Shown piece by piece: positions 11,485 to 33,751 of a stretch of DNA of 64,000 nucleotides. Numbering within the stretch: the first letter of the stretch is position 1; each line of letters begins with the position of its first letter. Location: contig OX344765.1 in the NCBI GenBank assembly GCA_947034895.1, forward strand, positions 13,645,001-13,709,000. Direction: 5' to 3'. This DNA comes from Rhytidiadelphus loreus (taxonomy: Eukaryota; Streptophyta; Bryopsida; Hypnales; Hylocomiaceae). The position numbers and the translations under genes are program-made. The notes under the pieces were generated by a model. It ran no database searches and had not been told where the DNA came from. It worked only from the letters and a program-made list of their open reading frames with translations.

Positions 11485-14020
11485 AGATGAATAGTTTGTA
11501 GGCATAGGAAATCATGAGTTTTGCGAGTTTGTACGTTATTTTCTTAACTTTAGGGAGGATGACAAAAAAATATGGAAAAAAATAAATTATAAAGAGTTGT
11601 AGAAGTTGATAGTTTCTTTGATTAGGGCAAAAAAAAATATAATAAAAAGTTGTTAGAAAAAAACATGTGGAGAAGATGAAATAGATTTAGTTTTTTTATT
11701 CTTTTAGTTCATTGTTTTGATCTTTTTTTATATTATTTTAGAATTTGATGTTATAGATGTTGTATAATATAATATATTTTTATTTTTATTTCTTGTATGG
11801 TATTGTGTATTTTGTAAGTTCTTCATTGGAATTCTATTGTCTATGACATTTGTTTTGGAATACGATGAGTACTAATGTTTTCTATACAAAGTAATTATGA
11901 ACTTCTCTATCTAAGCATATGTCAAATTCTTTACTTTGACATTGTAGTTTTTGATCAGGCTAGGTGTACAAATGTATTCTATCATGGATGATTTCAAAAA
12001 TCTCTACCTCACTATATGTCAAACTATTTACTTAGATATTTTAGTTAAGCACTTATTATAAATGGTTCTAGTTTCCCATCCAAAATCCCTCCTTTCAACG
12101 TCCTTCACTACTATTTTTTTCCTCCAATTTCTTATACTTGTACAAATTCTTTATTCTTCAAGGAGTTTATGGTCTCAATTTTTTGAATTGTCTCAATTTA
12201 ATGGACTCTTCTACATACTAAATTTAGGAAGATGATTAAAATGAGAATCCACATTGTCTCAATTTAATGAATATGGCCTTAATGATGGATCTTGCAGTAA
12301 GTATAACAAGTCCTATGCACTGTGTAGATAACTTTTCCAAAATTCCAGAGTAATATTCCTCATAGACTCACTATTTTTCCTCACAGAGTGTAAAGAAGTA
12401 GTCTTAGGAAAGTATTGCTAGTTAGGAAACTAAGCACATTCAAGACTATAAAAATTCACATGATGCACTGCATTACACAAGAATGCAATGACTAAGTTTG
12501 CTCATCTATCTCTCTTTTTTGTACTAATATATGATTTGAAAAACTAAGTAAGTGGTTTGCCAACTGAATCATGAAAAAATTGCTCCATGAGGTTGCAACC
12601 CTCACTTGTGCCCATCACAATGAACAAAACAAATCAATGTTAGGTTAGTGAGGTGCATCAGGTGTTTATAGACTGCAACGCTTGTTATTGCCTTCACATG
12701 GAAAAAACAAACATAGAATACAACATAGCAAAGACCACAAATCATATTGTCAAAATGAAAGCTTCTCAGTTGAACCTGGTTGCAGCTATTGCATTGCGAA
12801 GCAGTTATGCTGATCTTTCCTTACTGAGATACAACACACACCGAACTTTGGAACAAGGCCTCAAAACTCAGTTCGATAACAAAGCTATTGTTCCTCAAAG
12901 AAATTTGTAGTCTAAGTGGTCTGTCACAGAGGCGCTTAATACTGTGAGTCCAGGGCATTCAGTAAGAACTGGCAGCCTACCCCAACTGCTGCTCTTAATT
13001 TCATCACTAGTACAGGTAAGCAAGCTCACTCGAATTTGAATGGTCTAAGTATCTTTTTAAGAAGCTGGAAGCCTGGAGCATTTCTCTCAGCGCGGTAATG
13101 AGGCAGTCAGAGCCTGTAACTGTCATCGTTGTTGTGTTTTAATTCTTGGTCCGTCAGGCTCAAGGGCCCTGATTTGCCAGTATCCTTCTCCAGTCATTTG
13201 ATTAGTTTTATGAGCTAGAACATTAGTAATGCATGGTTAATTAACCATTTTGAATTGGTTTTGAAATTGGTGGCTAGCTTTCTGGCAAGGCAGATTGTGA
13301 AGCCATAGTTCCATAGAGGTACTCAATCCTCCCAGACTGCCCTTTAATTTTCATTGTTTTAATCAGAAAATCACATGTTTGAAAAACTCACAATAGCTTA
13401 TAATATTTCATATAAATATGTACTATCATCATCTTATTGAAGCAAAGTATATGACATTTTTTGGTTAGAAAACTGACACATGGCTACGAAAGCAGGAAAT
13501 AAAATAAAATAAAATTTGCTTCTGAAATGAGAAACTGAAATTAAATTTATTTATTTATTTTCCCCCCAATGACATGGCCGTCTCTCTGTGCTGCACTGTG
13601 TTCCTTGCAGTCAGGACCTCATGGCCCTTTGGATGGGCCAAATCCCATCTAATGATAGGCTAACAATTGAAATTTCTACTATATCTTGGAAAAATTTTAA
13701 AATTAAAAACTATCTCTAGGCCATGAATTAGGGATCTTTTTGAGGTTCCTTCAAACTGTTTTAGTTAAGATTTCTTCCTTGTGTGATAGATGTAGGTGGT
13801 TTAGACAGTATTCACAAAGTATTTGATACTTATACTGCTTTTAGACTTTTAACCTATACACATATATGATTTTGGATGATTTTGGAAACTCTACTCTGTT
13901 CTAAATTAAAAACTATATTGATATGTAACATATATAATTTGGCTTAACACTCATTAATTAGAAAGATTTTGTCATATAAAACTAAATTTAAATTGTAAAA
14001 ATGAAAAACAAAGCAAAATC
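11485..14020. other. Intergenic DNA, no gene recognised
   Basis: A/T-rich DNA follows the broken DUF7869 gene. No palindromes of the cluster 1/2 type are seen on this side. The open frame at 12653-12910 resembles nothing I recognise. Between 12.9 and 13.3 kb the composition is more balanced, but no gene model can be supported. Confidence 0.4.
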
Positions 14021-14410
14021 CATTAGTGAAAAAATGAGGCCTCCAGAGGGCTGTTGCAGCAACCCTTAAGAGATCCTGGAATTAGTATTTTTTTGGTAAA
14101 AAAAATTGTTTTCCCCCTATTTTCCACTCCCCTAAATCTGTAGTGGCAACAATGCAAAAATTAAAATTAATGAATTAAAAATTGATTAAAAAATAAAATA
14201 AAAAATAAAAATTTAGGCTAAAAAAAATTTTCAATTTTTTTTCATAAATTAAGAAAAAAAATCGCAAAAATTGGAAGATTTTGAAATATTCACCTTGGCT
14301 GACATCAAAGGTGCATCACTTTTCAGGGTGACAGACCAAGCTCAAAATAGCTTGGTCTATCACTACAAGGCAGCCCTCTGGAGACTGAAGGCCTCATTTT
14401 TTCTCTAATG
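14021..14410. mobile_element. Inverted-repeat element (MITE-like), 390 bp
   Basis: The ends are inverted copies. The left end reads CATTAGTGAAAAAATGAGGC and the right end gives CATTAGAGAAAAAATGAGGC on the minus strand, followed on both sides by a CTCCAGAGGGCTG word (the right arm carries a small insert). Near the right end, 14329-14364 forms a strong stem-loop with GTGACAGACCAAGCT on one side and its near-complement on the other. No target duplication could be identified, so the superfamily is not assigned. Confidence 0.6.
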
Positions 14411-15075
14411 TATGAGTCTCAAGTGACGAATTGGAAGCTTACAATGAACAATGTTGATTTACCCCCTTAGTCATTTCATTTTTATTTCAATTGATGATTG
14501 CATGGATGGAGGAGGAGCTACTATTAACTATTCATAGTTGTTTTGTTGGCCTTAGAGAGCAATCAAAAGTTAAATTTGATTGATTCACAACATAACAAAG
14601 TACAACACCATTAGATGAAATCCGGGGGGCTGGAATGACATTTCAGGCCTCTTCCTAGCTTTGTTCTCTAAGGCCTCATCGAACACCGATGTCAGAATTT
14701 TTTTCTTAAAAAAGAAATTTTAAATTAAAATTCTTAAAATGAAAAACAAAGTTTAAATTTTTATTTTTTGAAAAAAAGTGACATGGTAGTCATTGTGCTA
14801 TGTCAACGCAACTTGCAAATAGCAATTTCAGCCAGTTTCAACTAGTTTCGACTGATTCCCAGATTGTGAACTCACAGCCTTCTAAAGTAGGAAAAACACA
14901 TCTAATGGAAGATCATTTTGACACGAAGGGTGTACTATCATAGATCCAAAGATTGAAAGACACAAAAATGCAACATTGTTCAAGAAAATAATGGATTAAT
15001 AACTACAACAAAATGAAAAATAAAGACAATATTGCAAAATGCTTCATCACTGATTTTGCAATAGATGTTTGATTC
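14411..15075. other. AT-rich intergenic DNA
   Basis: No gene is recognised. A partial word like the end of the 14021-14410 element (CTCTAAGGCCTCAT) recurs near 14670-14680. Confidence 0.4.
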
Positions 15076-15150
15076 GGAGGTCCAGCCACCCCTCTAGCCT
15101 CTGGTTTGTGTTAAGGGAAAACACAAGCCTAGAGGGTCACTCGGACCTCC
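15076..15150. repeat. Imperfect 75-bp hairpin with GGAGGTCC ends
   Basis: The ends GGAGGTCC and GGACCTCC pair, as do CCTCTAG and CTAGAGG inside the arms. The loop lies near the run of A at 15113-15120. GGACCTCCAGG words recur many times in the GC-rich block that begins about 100 bp downstream. Confidence 0.6.
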
Positions 15151-15229
15151 TTTAATAATCATGTGACAAGAATTTTACAAGAGTTTCGAAATTTTGCAGT
15201 GACTTTTGACTATTGAATTCTTTAATAAG

Positions 15230-15700
15230 CTTCCAATGGAAAGCTATTGGACCTCAATCGGAAGTCCGGCTCCAGCACCCGGAGGTCCGAGCTGTAATGG
15301 AGTCTGGCTCTAAGAGCCACTCTCCATTGCGCTCCTGGACCTCCAGGAGCTGGAGCCGCCTGGACCTCCAGGTCGGAGGCGCTGGACCCATCCGAGTGGT
15401 CTCCATTGGGGTCTGGAGGCTGAAAACTGATTGGAAACAGGTTTTGAGGGGGGCCCAGCCTGGCAGATTTCGAGGGGGGACCCAGCACAGCTCCAATTGT
15501 CTCTCGCGGGACACCCAAAATTATAGCAACACAAAGATCTTTTTCTTGAAATAGGGGGTCCAGGGGAGGGTCCGGCCCCTCCAGCCCTGCACGCCCGGAA
15601 TGCGCGGGCTGGAGCCTGGACCTCCAGGCCGGAACGCTTGTTTAATGGCGCCCTCTTGGACCCCTCCGATCCTGGAGGTCCAGGAGGCAATGGAGAGGCG
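15230..15700. repeat. GC-rich block with GGACCTCCAGG palindromic words
   Basis: Repeated GGACCTCCAGG, TGGAGCC and CTGGA(C/G)CC words make open frames on both strands, with Pro/Gly/Arg-rich translations that look like nothing known. Overlapping open frames in several phases argue that these are composition effects and not genes. Confidence 0.55.
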
Positions 15701-16138
15701 CTCTAAGTTAAGTTAGGTGCTGTAGCACAACCGTTCTTGGATGGGAACTAGGCTCTGATGAAAGTCAGTCCTGGGATGAGAGTGAGGTCTGAGAGCACTG
15801 AGTGAACTCCAACACGAACTGTGGGCAAGGTTCGGGAAGGTTCAACAAGGCTCGGAGGGTTGGGCAGGTTCGCCGAGGTTCGTTGGAGGTTCGGGGATAG
15901 TTTGGCCGAAAGCCGAGGCTGAGGACTTCTGGGTGGGTCTTCGATGCGAGAGTTGTGGGGGCAAGAGCAGAAGACAGGCTTTGAATGATTCCAGGCAGGG
16001 ATCTCAAAGTTTGGCAGGAAGCGCTGAGTTTTTGACGCTACGCTGTCATGCTGCAGTACCTGAAGTGATGGTGATTCTATCTTTGAGCTGGACCAAGTGT
16101 CAACATGCATCACGCGCAATGGAGATTGTGACATCATC
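15701..16138. other. GGTTCG-rich stretch and transition to repeat family A
   Basis: GGTTCG words recur between about 15825 and 15900 and resemble the complement of the CGAACCT repeats at 1975-2225. No gene is recognised. Confidence 0.4.
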
Positions 16139-16293
16139 CACTTAAAAACAACAAAATACTTCTCTGAGGTCAAACTATTGCATAAGATCCCTCCTTTTTG
16201 CACAAAAATTCAAGGATTTACAATTGCACTTTTGTCCTACATAGAAAAGTTCTTTAGACAAAAAAAATGTCCTCGATGTCATTTAAGGGTTAA
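16139..16293 (+). repeat. Dispersed repeat family A, copy 3
   Basis: Shares the ordered words of 2430-2612 and 2810-2980, including CAAACTATTG, AAGATCCCTCCTTT, TTGCACTTTTGTCCTACAT and TGTCCTCGATGTCATTTAAG. Confidence 0.6.
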
Positions 16294-16479
16294 AACATTT
16301 GTTCTCGGTAGTAACAATACATGAGATTAATTGTGTGATGTCAATGCTCCCCCAAAAAACACCTAATATTTTTTACCAATGAGGTAGGGTCCCTTTTGCA
16401 TCCTTGGAAAGGGGACCCTACAATGTTCAAACAAAGTTGTGTGATATGACTCCTCAATCAACCCTAATCCTTGAATTAA

Positions 16480-17429
16480 CCCTTCATCGCCTGAGGGGAC
16501 GAAAAGCGTCCTCATGTATAACTCAAAGTGCTGTAACTTTTGCATCCGATATCCGAATTCAATAAAAACTTGTTGGTAAAGTTGCGCTCTCTCTTCTAGT
16601 TTGTGTGGTAAAATTTTCAGATCAATCTAAGATTTACAAATTAAATGGGAGCCAATCAAAGTTCACAGGTTCAATTTGAATTCACCAAACTGCATTTGAT
16701 GGCTCAAACTTCGGGGGAGGTATCTAAACTTCGGGTGAGGTAATATTCGTTTTCAATAAAATTTGTTGGGTTGTGTTCCCCTTTTAGTCTAGTTATTGTG
16801 GTAAAATTTTCATGTCAATACAAGCTTCTTTGAATGTTTGGGAGCAATTCACAATTTAAAATCCAGCCATTTTCGGGTTACAATGAAATTTGACGGCTTA
16901 TAACTTCTTCATACAGTGTCCATTTTCAATAATTTCTTTTGTGAAAGTTGCGCATACTAATCTAGTTTGTGTGGCTAAAATTTCACATGAATTCAAAAAG
17001 TAATGAATGACTGAGATGCTTTTTAGTGGAGGAGGTTTTTTGCAACTTTTCATGCTATTTTTTGACATTTCAAATTTGTTTTGCAGACACATTGAGTCAA
17101 TTGAATGATATTTTTTTTCACCAATGTGTTTATATGTTGATTTTGAATCACTTTATAATCTCAAGTTTTTTCATTTGAGTAGGTTTAGAAGTCGAATTTC
17201 ACCTCCAAATGTGTTTTTTGGAAAATTTCAGCATCTTTTTTTAACACTAAAACATTATAATCTTTCAATCCAAGCGGTAAAATGGCTTCAAATTTTTTCT
17301 GTGTCATCTACAACATGTTCACTACAATATTGTACGGTTAAGATTTCTATAACTCAGCGACATCTAAATTTATAACACTTAAAAAAAAACGCTGTTTTTA
17401 ACCTCGTTTGGACTTCAGGCGATGAAGGG
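16480..17429. mobile_element. piggyBac-like nonautonomous element, 950 bp, TTAA target site
   Basis: The terminal inverted repeats begin CCCTTCATCGCCTGA on the left and match the reverse complement of the right end (TTCAGGCGATGAAGGG). Both ends abut TTAA (16476-16479 and 17430-17433). CCC-starting ends with a TTAA duplication are the signature of the piggyBac superfamily. The interior is AT-rich and holds no transposase frame. An internal stretch at 17240-17345 (CATTATAATCTTTCAATCCA and following) recurs at about 55602-55712. Confidence 0.75.
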
Positions 17430-17433
17430 TTAA

Positions 17434-19009
17434 CTGATAAGTCCCTTCGAGGTATATAGCAAAGCATAATACCTTCCCACAATGGAGAGCATGGAGAGCA
17501 CCATTGGCTTATAATACAATGTTATGCATTTTAACATTACTCAACCCCCAGCCCGAAACTTATTCAACTTGGTGAAACTTCAGCTTGAAGTTCAAATATT
17601 ATAACCCCTAAAAGATGGAACCTATGACCGTGTGCGTTTCTAAGTATGAAGTACGTGAAGCTTGTCGAGGCAAACCCAGCCCTGAAATTCATCAGGAATG
17701 TACGTTTATTGGACTGGTTACGTTGTTGGCATGTGACACGGACTGATATCGATCAATGGAATGCACGATGATCGATCAGGTCCCCATTGATGCTTAGTAC
17801 TTGCAAAAGCCGGAAAGCATGCATCGACAAAGCTACGCAATTCAAGGTGCATATAAGGCCATCACTGCACTGTCGTACGCGCGTCTGTCTTATGTGCTAC
17901 CACTCTAGCTAGATTCCGTAGTACTGGAGTACGTGATCGATGTCGACGTCTCATCACGCATCTTCAGTTTTGCGCCTTCCGCCAAGCAATAATATTATCT
18001 AGTAATCAAACCCCTGAATCGGATTAAGGGCCTCATACGTTGCTGCAGTTGGATGACTCCCACTTGTCGAAATTCCTGGTCCTAGTAACAGCCCGCACCC
18101 ACCAGACAATCATGAATGGCATGCAGCTGCACCACCAGGGAATTGAAGGGTCCAGGGCCTTACCACTTTTCAACTTTAGAGAGGTGCCTTGACAGGGAGA
18201 TTAATTGATTATCGATCCTTGTTTCCCTGACAGGATTAGCAGAAGTTTCCTACGCTGATTTTGCACTCATGGAGCTAATTACTTGCTCATGTTGATATTA
18301 TAGAACAACTGAAGACGCTGTGTCAGTCCCTTGAGGCGCTTATGAATGCTGCTTCTATGGGGAGTGACTGACTGGATCAAGGGATCCTAATTCTATTGAA
18401 ATGCATGACAGAAACTTTTGTGAAGAAGTGGTACGTAATTGGAGTCTAACTTGGGTGATGTGATTGAGAAACTAGCTGTAATCTCATTCTGGACTGACCT
18501 AAATTCGATCAATTCGATGGTGCGCAGTGGTTGCGAATTCTTGTAGGGTTTGGATTCATGAATCCAACTTTTGAGATGAATTGCTTGCCATGCTCAATCT
18601 GTAGTGGATGTGATTCTGGTTAGAAACCGGTTATGTATTTTTGCATTGCTACTCGTTTCTGGTGAGGGTCAGGATCGGATAGTTGGCAAGTTAAGGTACA
18701 CATGCACAGAAATGAGAGTTCAATTGTTAGTTTTCAATTTTTTCTGAGTTTGATTAAAAACCCTTTACATTCAGTAATTTAGTATCCTTAAAGAATGATT
18801 TGCCTGTGTTGTTGGCCTGAACCTGACGCTGTAGGAGTTAGAATTTTCTGTAACCCCTCGGTGCCCGTATTGAACGTTGCAGAATTAATTGTGTGATACG
18901 AAGGCAAGCAGCAGGCGTATCATCGGGTGTCAACTGGGGCTAGCTAGATAAGTGAGTCTGCCATCTTCGGTGTCGCAAAAGGCTCGGATTAGCTCCAATT
19001 AGCACTGCA
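17434..19009. other. 5' flank and possible leader of the ABCC gene
   Basis: From about 17600 the composition becomes balanced and unlike the AT-rich repeats, as expected for a promoter and leader. A TATA-like CATATAAGG lies at 17850-17858, about 1.15 kb before the ATG, so its use would require a long or spliced leader. A TGA in frame with the ABCC ATG lies at 18953-18955. No other gene is seen. Confidence 0.35.
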
Positions 19010-31086
<12,077 letters not shown>

Positions 31087-31517
31087 TTGATGTCTCGGAG
31101 CATTCCTGCGTTGGATTAATCAAAATTGTCGATGTAGTAGTCAATGGTTCCTTGATTGGGCGGACTTGTTGTATTCGTACTTGCACAAGGATCACATATG
31201 TTGCATTGGTGTAACACAATTCAAGTCTTTTGATTTATACAAGGACTTTGATTGAGAGTTTGGATCATGTGAAGTCCAAAACATTGCCTGTGTGTAGAGA
31301 GAGTCTCTAGCAGTGAACAATAAGCATGAGCAAAAATTCCCCTTGTTTCCTTGTCTTACTAGGCTAACCAGTCTCATTTATTTAGCTGCTAACCAGTCTA
31401 CTCAATTACTTATACGTATGTTGTAAAATTTCATGCAAGATTTTATGGGGGTGCACTGCCAAGAACAAAATTATTTGTTTAGGGTTAACCTTGAAATTCA
31501 TGCCCACTATATGGTGT
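31087..31517. other. 3' flank of the ABCC gene
   Basis: Presumed 3' untranslated region and flank. No clear poly(A) signal stands out, and no further gene is seen. Confidence 0.4.
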
Positions 31518-31671
31518 CACTACAAGAAAATGGGGGTATAAATGACTTGTCCTACAATAATTGCAGCAACAACAATGACTCCAAAGTGACTGCAAAATGA
31601 CTTATTTGCAATCATTGTTGTTGGTGCAGTCATTGTGGACAAGTCATTTATACCCCCATTTTCTTGTAATG
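31518..31671. mobile_element. CACTA-like MITE, 154 bp, with TGT target duplication
   Basis: The ends are long inverted repeats starting CACTACAAGAAAATGGGGGT, with the right end its near-perfect complement (one change in the outer bases). TGT flanks both sides (31515-31517 and 31672-31674). CACTACAAGAAA ends with a 3-bp duplication are diagnostic for the CACTA (En/Spm) superfamily. Almost the whole element folds into one hairpin. Confidence 0.85.
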
Positions 31672-31941
31672 TGTGCCATTCTAAGAATGAAATTGTCCTT
31701 TAAGGGTTAACCTCAAAATGCTTCAAGCATACAATGTCAAGAATTGCCACTTCCTAGTCCATTGAGAAGAGTTGATTGAAGAAAGAAAAATTGAAAAATT
31801 GAAATTCAATTATAAAAAGTTATAATAGAATATTCTAGATGAATTCATTTGATATGAATGGTTGTTGCATCGAGGATTGATTTAATATTTTGATTGCATC
31901 TTTCGTATTGAGTGCACATTCAATCTTCATACTCATTTTAA

Positions 31942-32329
31942 CCCCTAAAATACTACAATGTTTTGAGGCACAAAAATACTTCAAAATACTCATATCCAAA
32001 GCAAGGCTAAAATCTTCATTTTTATTTATTCTCTATAAAATCTAACCATGGAATCCCTTACTTAACTTGTTTTTGAATAGGTATCAAAGTATTCAATTAA
32101 ATAAAATTAATTGATCTTCTTTTAAAAAATATTTTGAACTACAATGAAATAGAAAAAAATTATAACTTTAGCAATACTTATTTGAATGATATGAAATAAA
32201 GCTTTATATGTAGATTAGAATGATTAGCATCCATCCTAAACATCTCATGCAAAATTTTTAAATAATGAAGTCAATAGAATCCATCCAAGTTCTCAAAATA
32301 CCAAATGTGGGCTCTTTAGTCCATTAGGG
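31942..32329. mobile_element. TTAA-bounded MITE, 388 bp
   Basis: The left end reads CCCCTAAAATACTA and the right end ends TAGTCCATTAGGG, so the outer bases are inverted (CCC(C)TAA). TTAA flanks both sides (31938-31941 and 32330-32333). A related, longer and decayed copy occupies 38835-39724 in the IQM gene. The layout is piggyBac-like. The inverted repeat is short and imperfect, so the family call is tentative. Confidence 0.55.
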
Positions 32330-32333
32330 TTAA

Positions 32334-33751
32334 ATTCCCTTCTACTAGCAAAGTCTTTGAGTACAAATTAATATGAATCTTTATTTGCCAAATTTAGTCA
32401 TCTAGGTGTAAACAATAGGTTCCTGCCTTTTCCCCCTACCAAATCAAACCTATCTTTGCACTAAGGTGGGTCAACTTCTATGTGGAGTCACAGGGTGGTG
32501 AAGCCTACCAATCATCACTAGGATGAGAAACTAGGGTCTTTTTTGCATCTTCAAAAGTGTACATAGTAACAAAGTTGTCTTATATGGCTCCTTAGCCAAC
32601 CCCAATCCTTGAATTAATTGATAAACCCCTCCCATGCATCTAGAAAAGCATAATAATTTTAAGCATAGGGAGTACCATTGCTTGGTTATACAATGTTATG
32701 TTTGCCAAGCATAGCCTGTAAAATTGTAGCAAACATGGGCTCATCCTCAAATTGAAAGTTGCCATAACTCCAATTTTGTTAAATTAGAGGCATTCCATGC
32801 ACCAAATATTGTGACATATTTCTTCTCGAAGGTCTAATCTCAAACCACAAACTAGGACAAGTGTAGATTTGGGGTAAGGCTGCACATCCTGCACCACATG
32901 AAAGTAATGGAATACTGCCAATTTAACAAAATTGATGTTTCATGTACACAAAAGAATTCACTACGGACCCTGCTAATCGTTCGTACAATGGTGTTCGCAA
33001 ACATTTCGGTCGACGCCACAATGCCCAAACCTACAAAATCTCAGCTCCGGGGGGTGCACTCTTTGGTTATTTGATGTTCACGTGCGAACTAATGAAGACT
33101 CCTTTTAATTGAAAAGTCATAAATTTTATATAGTTATTCAAAGTAATGTAGCCTCCACATAATGGACTTTTAGCTATTAAATCTAATGAAGGGTATACAA
33201 AAACACTAAAATTTGATTTTATTTATTTTTAATGGTAGCCCTGCCAAAATTCCCCTCCAAAAATTCGAACTTTCCATAGTATACTTAGAACTTAGTATGA
33301 ATCTATGATCTGTATTCTGAAATCACAGAGCTGTAAGAGTTAAGTAAGAGTTAATGGTTAGTTAAGTGTCATCTAGAATCCCATGTGCTAGCTGTAACTT
33401 ACAGATTGAATGTGAATGAATGAATTTTAAGGTGGCACTTTACGAAAGTTTGTTCAGTTCAATGGCGGGGGAGTGGGCAAGTGAACGTTGAATCCCGCGC
33501 GCCGAACGTTGCTGTGAGTTTTCTTGCCGATCGCACCTGCGAGTTTGCTGAATGGTTTAGGGTGTTTGCTGGACATTAGGGTTTGGGTCACGGTTTCAGA
33601 GATTGCGCGGCTTCTATTTGAATTTCCGTGAGTGTTCATGGTTTAGGGTTGAGAGATTGCAGATTTGTGTTCGAATTTCGTGTTTCAATTTTGGGTGGGG
33701 TTTGCAAGGATTAGGCAGACAATTCGGTTTTAGGAATTTGGGTGGGGTCAC
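32334..33751. other. Intergenic DNA and presumed 5' flank of a split reading frame
   Basis: AT-rich DNA up to about 33430, then more balanced sequence with GGTTTAGGG-like words that could be a promoter and leader for the frame starting at 33752. No gene is recognised before that. Confidence 0.4.

Noticed and set aside
15213..16203. Open frames of 80-150 codons on both strands
   Set aside because: Overlapping frames in several phases within repeated GGACCTCC and GGTTCG words indicate a composition effect.
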